NCBI GenBank assembly: GCA_949752735.1
Contig: OX457046.1
Coordinates: forward strand, 36,660,907-36,724,906
Length of the DNA: 64,000 bases
DNA from: Lumbricus terrestris
Lineage: Eukaryota; Annelida; Clitellata; Crassiclitellata; Lumbricidae
Direction of reading: 5' to 3'
The position numbers and the translations under genes are program-made. How positions within the stretch are numbered: the first letter of the stretch is position 1; every line of letters starts with the position of its first letter. This document shows positions 44,666 through 64,000 of this stretch, in pieces. The notes below the pieces were generated by a model. It saw only the letters and a program-made list of their open reading frames with translations, did not search any database and was not told the origin of the DNA.

Positions 44666-45681
44666 ATGGTGGGTCCATTGGGTATCACATTCAGTCCTGA
44701 CAGTTATGGGTTCAGACCTGCTGGACAGACTCTGCAACCCAAGACAGTTTACACACGTGCCCTAGGTCCAAACTCATTGACCTTAGGCATAAAATGCAAC
44801 ATAAATCTCCTAAATTTCTTGGTGTCAAGCATAGGTCTCGTCATGGAGACCAGCGCTGCACGAAATGAAGTCCACAATAGTTAGATTGATTTTGGTACGA
44901 GATCACAATCTCGGGCTGATCAAGCCCGATTAACGGCAATAAAGCAATAAATGAATTTCAGTTCTGGAGTCATACCTGTGTATTGTTGAAAGACGTACGT
45001 GATAAATGATGGATTTTAACATTATGTTGTCTTCGATGCCTTGCAGCCATACTATAGATATAATGTAAAGGCGGCTTTCAGGAAAACAATTGATGTATTC
45101 ATTTCATGATGTAGCGATTCATGTAGAGATGTATACTTTCGGTATTCTCTTTGTCACACGTATGATGAACTGTTTTGAAGCAAATAAATGCCTTCACACG
45201 GAGGATTCCGTTCTTATCCGGTTTAAAAATGACTGCATTTATTCAGTTTTGAATACTTTTACTTTGTAGCCTTGGTATTTGGAGCAGTTATATGGAAAGC
45301 CAATTGAATTCACTATATGAACTTAAAGGTGCTCTCAGTCCAGTCCATGGCAAGAGAGTTTAAAAGTGTTGAAGAAAAGTGTATGTTAAATATTATCTTT
45401 GGCAAGATGAGATTGGATCCAGAGGCAGGCAAATCAAATGCCAGGTAGGTGGTGAACGATATCGTTTGGAAAAAAAACAATGTTGTGTTTGAATGAGAGC
45501 ATTTTCTAATTTGAAGTCTTCGAAACAGTAATCAACGCTTGAAAAATCATTTTAATATGCTTTTCATTTTTCAGCAGTTACTGTAAAAAAACACAGTAAA
45601 CACTGAAATTCTAAAGGCAACTTTTTATATTAAAATAAAAGTTTACACCAATATTCATCACTAAGCATTATGGTATACATA

Positions 45682-46127
45682 TGTGACCGTGCATGAGAAA
45701 ACCTGGCCAAAGGTGAAAATATTGAAACCGAGTAAATCGAGCGGAAAGGTCTACACCCAGTTCTCAACGAAATGCACGCTACGACTCCTATTTAAATCTG
45801 TGCCATTCCTTCAATTTAATTTTCCAAGAAAAGCCGTTGACACCATTGGAAAGAGCAGAAAATTTTACGTTTAGAACATATTACTAAATTCTGATGAAAA
45901 ATCTATTGACTTTTGTGTGGTTCATGTAATGGATGTAATTTTCAACTGGCGATTTCTCCCTAAAACGATTTCTCAAGATGCTAAAAAATCATAACAATTT
46001 CATTTCAAAAGATGCAAATATACGGTTTTCACCAAATTGATCAACTATATCTGTACTATTTAAAACAAACTTAAACTCATTTTATGGAATTTCCGACTTT
46101 GGGAGGGTTTTCTCATGCACGGTCACA
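45682..46127. mobile_element. Unit-2 copy of the TGTGACCGTGCATGAG MITE
   Basis: Identical to 26,222-26,667. Confidence 0.82.
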
Positions 46128-46509
46128 TATATATGTGTGCACGCGCTCTCCAGCAAAAAGTCTTCAACAAATTACACATACCATACAGCTTATTTACAAA
46201 TGATTACATCACTTAAAACCCTTGCGATCTATAAACCAGCCACACATTCACGTAGTTCCAAATGGTAGCATGAATGTTGAAACGAACCTCATGCTACAGC
46301 ACATCTGGGGTACTTTTAGTTGTTTTAAATTTCACTCCATAATATTTAAAGGCAATTTAAAGAGCAGAAGTATTACTGGTTATAGTAGTAACAAACGAAA
46401 TTGATGCACACACAAGTATAACTGTACATACCAGATAGCATCATAGCAGCCTGAAATATTTATATATTAGCGTATATACATATATGTTTACAGTATAATA
46501 CATATACAC

Positions 46510-46964
46510 CAGTGGCGTAGCCAAGGGGGGTTTTGGGGGTTAAACCCCCATTGGCTTAGGACAAAAAGTAGTTTTAAAGATTATTTATCCACTTAAATAG
46601 GAAAAAACAAAACAATTGCTTGTAGTAACAATTGTTTTTCTTACTTTATTCCTTTTGTTACTTTATTCCCTTTTTATTTACTATAATATTGTTGGGTTGG
46701 TGTCAGGAAGGGCATCCGGCCATGCCATAAAACTCCCAAACCTCCCATCATAAATTCCTGGCTATGCCACTGATAATTATGCACAATGTCATTCATTCAC
46801 TCATGAAGTTCTATAGTAGCAGTGTGAGAATTGTGGAAAAATAACTGAGGGGGTTGGCCTATAATAAACTTGGAATTGGGGTGTGAAAAACAGAGTTTAC
46901 TATGGGGCACTAAGAAAGACTGGGGGGTTGAAACCCCCCAACCCCCCCGGCAATTCTCACCCTG
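46510..46964. mobile_element. Unit-2 copies of two MITEs
   Basis: 46,510-46,772 copies the CAGTGGCGTAGCCA element. 46,820-46,964 copies the CAGTGTGAGAATTG element. Confidence 0.84.
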
Positions 46965-48705
46965 TATAGTACCAGTACTCCATTCAAAAGGACTACTCAG
47001 TGGCGATCCTGATTCTAGCATGGCAAATAGTACAGCTTTCAGTTGAAAAGAAATGTTTCTGTAAGATTCCCAGGAAACAGGCACAGCTCCTGGATTAGCC
47101 CAGTGCAGACCACTGGGCCCACAATGGAAAAGGTTAAATACACACATTATAATGTATGCATGTATTGTTATGTATAATTTATATATATATATATATGTAC
47201 AATTGTACATGCAAAATTAAATATAATTTCTTTCATCATATTAACATAACTCATAGACAGAAAGCAGAATGGAAATAACTTCCTATAGCATATACCGAAC
47301 AATTGCAAATAATTCTTATTATGATTTTTTTAACCAATGCTATTTGCAAAAATTGAAAATAATGTTTAATATAACCATTTGAAGTAATTTGCTAGTATGT
47401 ATAATCCTTGCTGGCTGGTGTAGTAGCTAAACAACTACTTCATTTTGTGTTTATGTTGCATTTTCAAAAAGAGAAAATGTATATAAAGCAAACTCATCAA
47501 TTAAAGATGCATGAAAATCTGGATAATTTCAAATGAGTATTTGTTAGCATTTTTAGTTTTATTGCTATTTATTCACCTTGCCATTGTGATCTGGAGTGGC
47601 TTGTGGAAATGTAATTTGAGCAGAAACTTAATTATAACTCACAAATGTTCTTGGATTTTAAGTCACAGTAAAACATCTCACAGCCTATCGCATGAAATCG
47701 TTAAATGTGACTTTATTGCAGTAACTTTAAATGTTGAACACATTCCTAAAGGTAATCGGAATAAGTATAACAATATAAACTTTGAAACGAAATTTCTAAT
47801 CAGACTACTAGTACAAAAGAAAACAGGTGAGCTATATATAGGCATAAAAAGACATTAATATACTATTAGTTACATCAAAATGCAGACTGTCTTTGAATGA
47901 TTGTAGGCATAATATTATCAACAAATTACCACTGACCAAGGTCACTGAGTCTATGCGATAAATGCACTTAAATCTTGAGAAGATGGTTGATAAGACACTT
48001 GAGAAAACCATCAAATTATTCCATCAATGCCTGATAATATACATTTGTCGGTAAAAGCAGTGTTCCATCGAAGCCACTTGTAACTTGTTTGGGCAAGATT
48101 AATCCACTAAACTAGGGAACAACGAACTGTAGGCTATAGATCACTGCAAGGTGTATAAAGAGTCCTTGAGATCACTGATAGAACTCGGAAAGTAAACATA
48201 TGGAATGAAATAGCTAACACGGGAGAAATTTGGTCCACGAGAAAAACGTATAAGACCAAAATGGTCGTAAATAGATTAAAAAGCAAATTTTCTAGTTTCC
48301 AGGTCCAGGTAGATTTTAACATCTGCAGATCCCAAGTATCGTTGCGTTCACTTGGCCCCGCCAAGAGGTCCTTGGCCCCGCCCTCTGCAAACATCTTATT
48401 CCAACCACCTATCTATATAAACGTAAAATATACTGCATCGTACGCCATCTATACACGAGGAAGTACGAAATTAATTATGATTTCAGATCTCAAAATTGTT
48501 ACAAGTAAAACCAACGGAGCTATTAAAGTAAGCCCGAGCTTAAATCGCACGTAAAACTGATAAAAGGTGTCACAAGCTGTTGCCAGAAAACGATAAAATT
48601 TAATCTAAAGTACGTTTCACTTAAAACATTTATCCTTTCTAGCCTAATTTACAGCCCCGTGACAATTGAACAGAAATCATTTTTCTGCAGATCTTCCAAG
48701 CGACC

Positions 48706-63893
<15,188 letters not shown>

Positions 63894-64000
63894 CTGAAAC
63901 ATTTCATTGCACATGATCATATATTGTTCATTAGATGCATCTGTGACACCAACGTCTAATGCACAAGGCAGCTAAACTACGGCTCTATCATGCAACGGCG

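Overview
This is animal nuclear DNA, not bacterial. It has spliced genes with GT..AG introns, dense simple repeats, SINEs, LINE fragments and many cut-and-paste transposon remnants. The palindromic octamer TAGGCCTA recurs throughout. In my experience that octamer and this element mix point to a marine invertebrate deuterostome, most likely an echinoderm, but this is only an inference. I recognise no rRNA, functional tRNA, CRISPR array or bacterial operon.

Layout. Bases 1-800 hold a broken minus-strand non-LTR reverse transcriptase. Bases 800-6,400 are an almost unbroken run of different simple repeats: polypyrimidine, TG/GTGC, CACCCA, CAGA, a ~20-bp minisatellite, TGAA, a diffuse AGCAGT-rich kilobase, CTG and TCTG. 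Bases 6.6-13.2 kb are transposon debris, including a 3.3-kb element that landed in an AT-rich microsatellite and later received a hAT element, a SINE and a small inverted-repeat element. From 14.4 to 24 kb lie two tandem plus-strand genes for an MPV17L2-like inner-mitochondrial-membrane protein (copies A and B, 5 exons each, 197 aa, about 87% identical).

A 19.46-kb segment (18,950-38,409) is repeated directly at 38,410-57,870. The only difference I found is a G10/G11 homopolymer. The segment starts inside exon 1 of MPV17L2-B and ends in an intron of a convergent minus-strand gene. The tandem copy therefore leaves one intact copy of each gene at the outer edges. Two broken copies sit in the middle: a headless MPV17L2-B and an orphan 3' half of the convergent gene. 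Either the duplication is extremely recent or it is an assembly artefact.

The convergent gene (63,893 down to 48,706, with its 5' end beyond the window) encodes a DOMON plus cytochrome b561 protein of the ferric-chelate reductase 1 (FRRS1/SDR2) type. I could join eleven exons with matching phases (475 aa visible), and all four b561 haem-ligand histidines are present. A linker exon and its flanking intron occur twice, which indicates internal duplication of the DOMON module.

The introns and spacers carry many short non-autonomous DNA elements. Most begin CAG and have recognisable 8-bp target-site duplications, so they are hAT-like. They include a three-level nest (mariner, then a foldback element, then a hAT-like element) at 29,798-34,115 that the large duplication copied. 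A tRNA-derived SINE shares its 3' tail with a LINE at 59.8-60.9 kb, which suggests that LINE family supplies its retrotransposition machinery.
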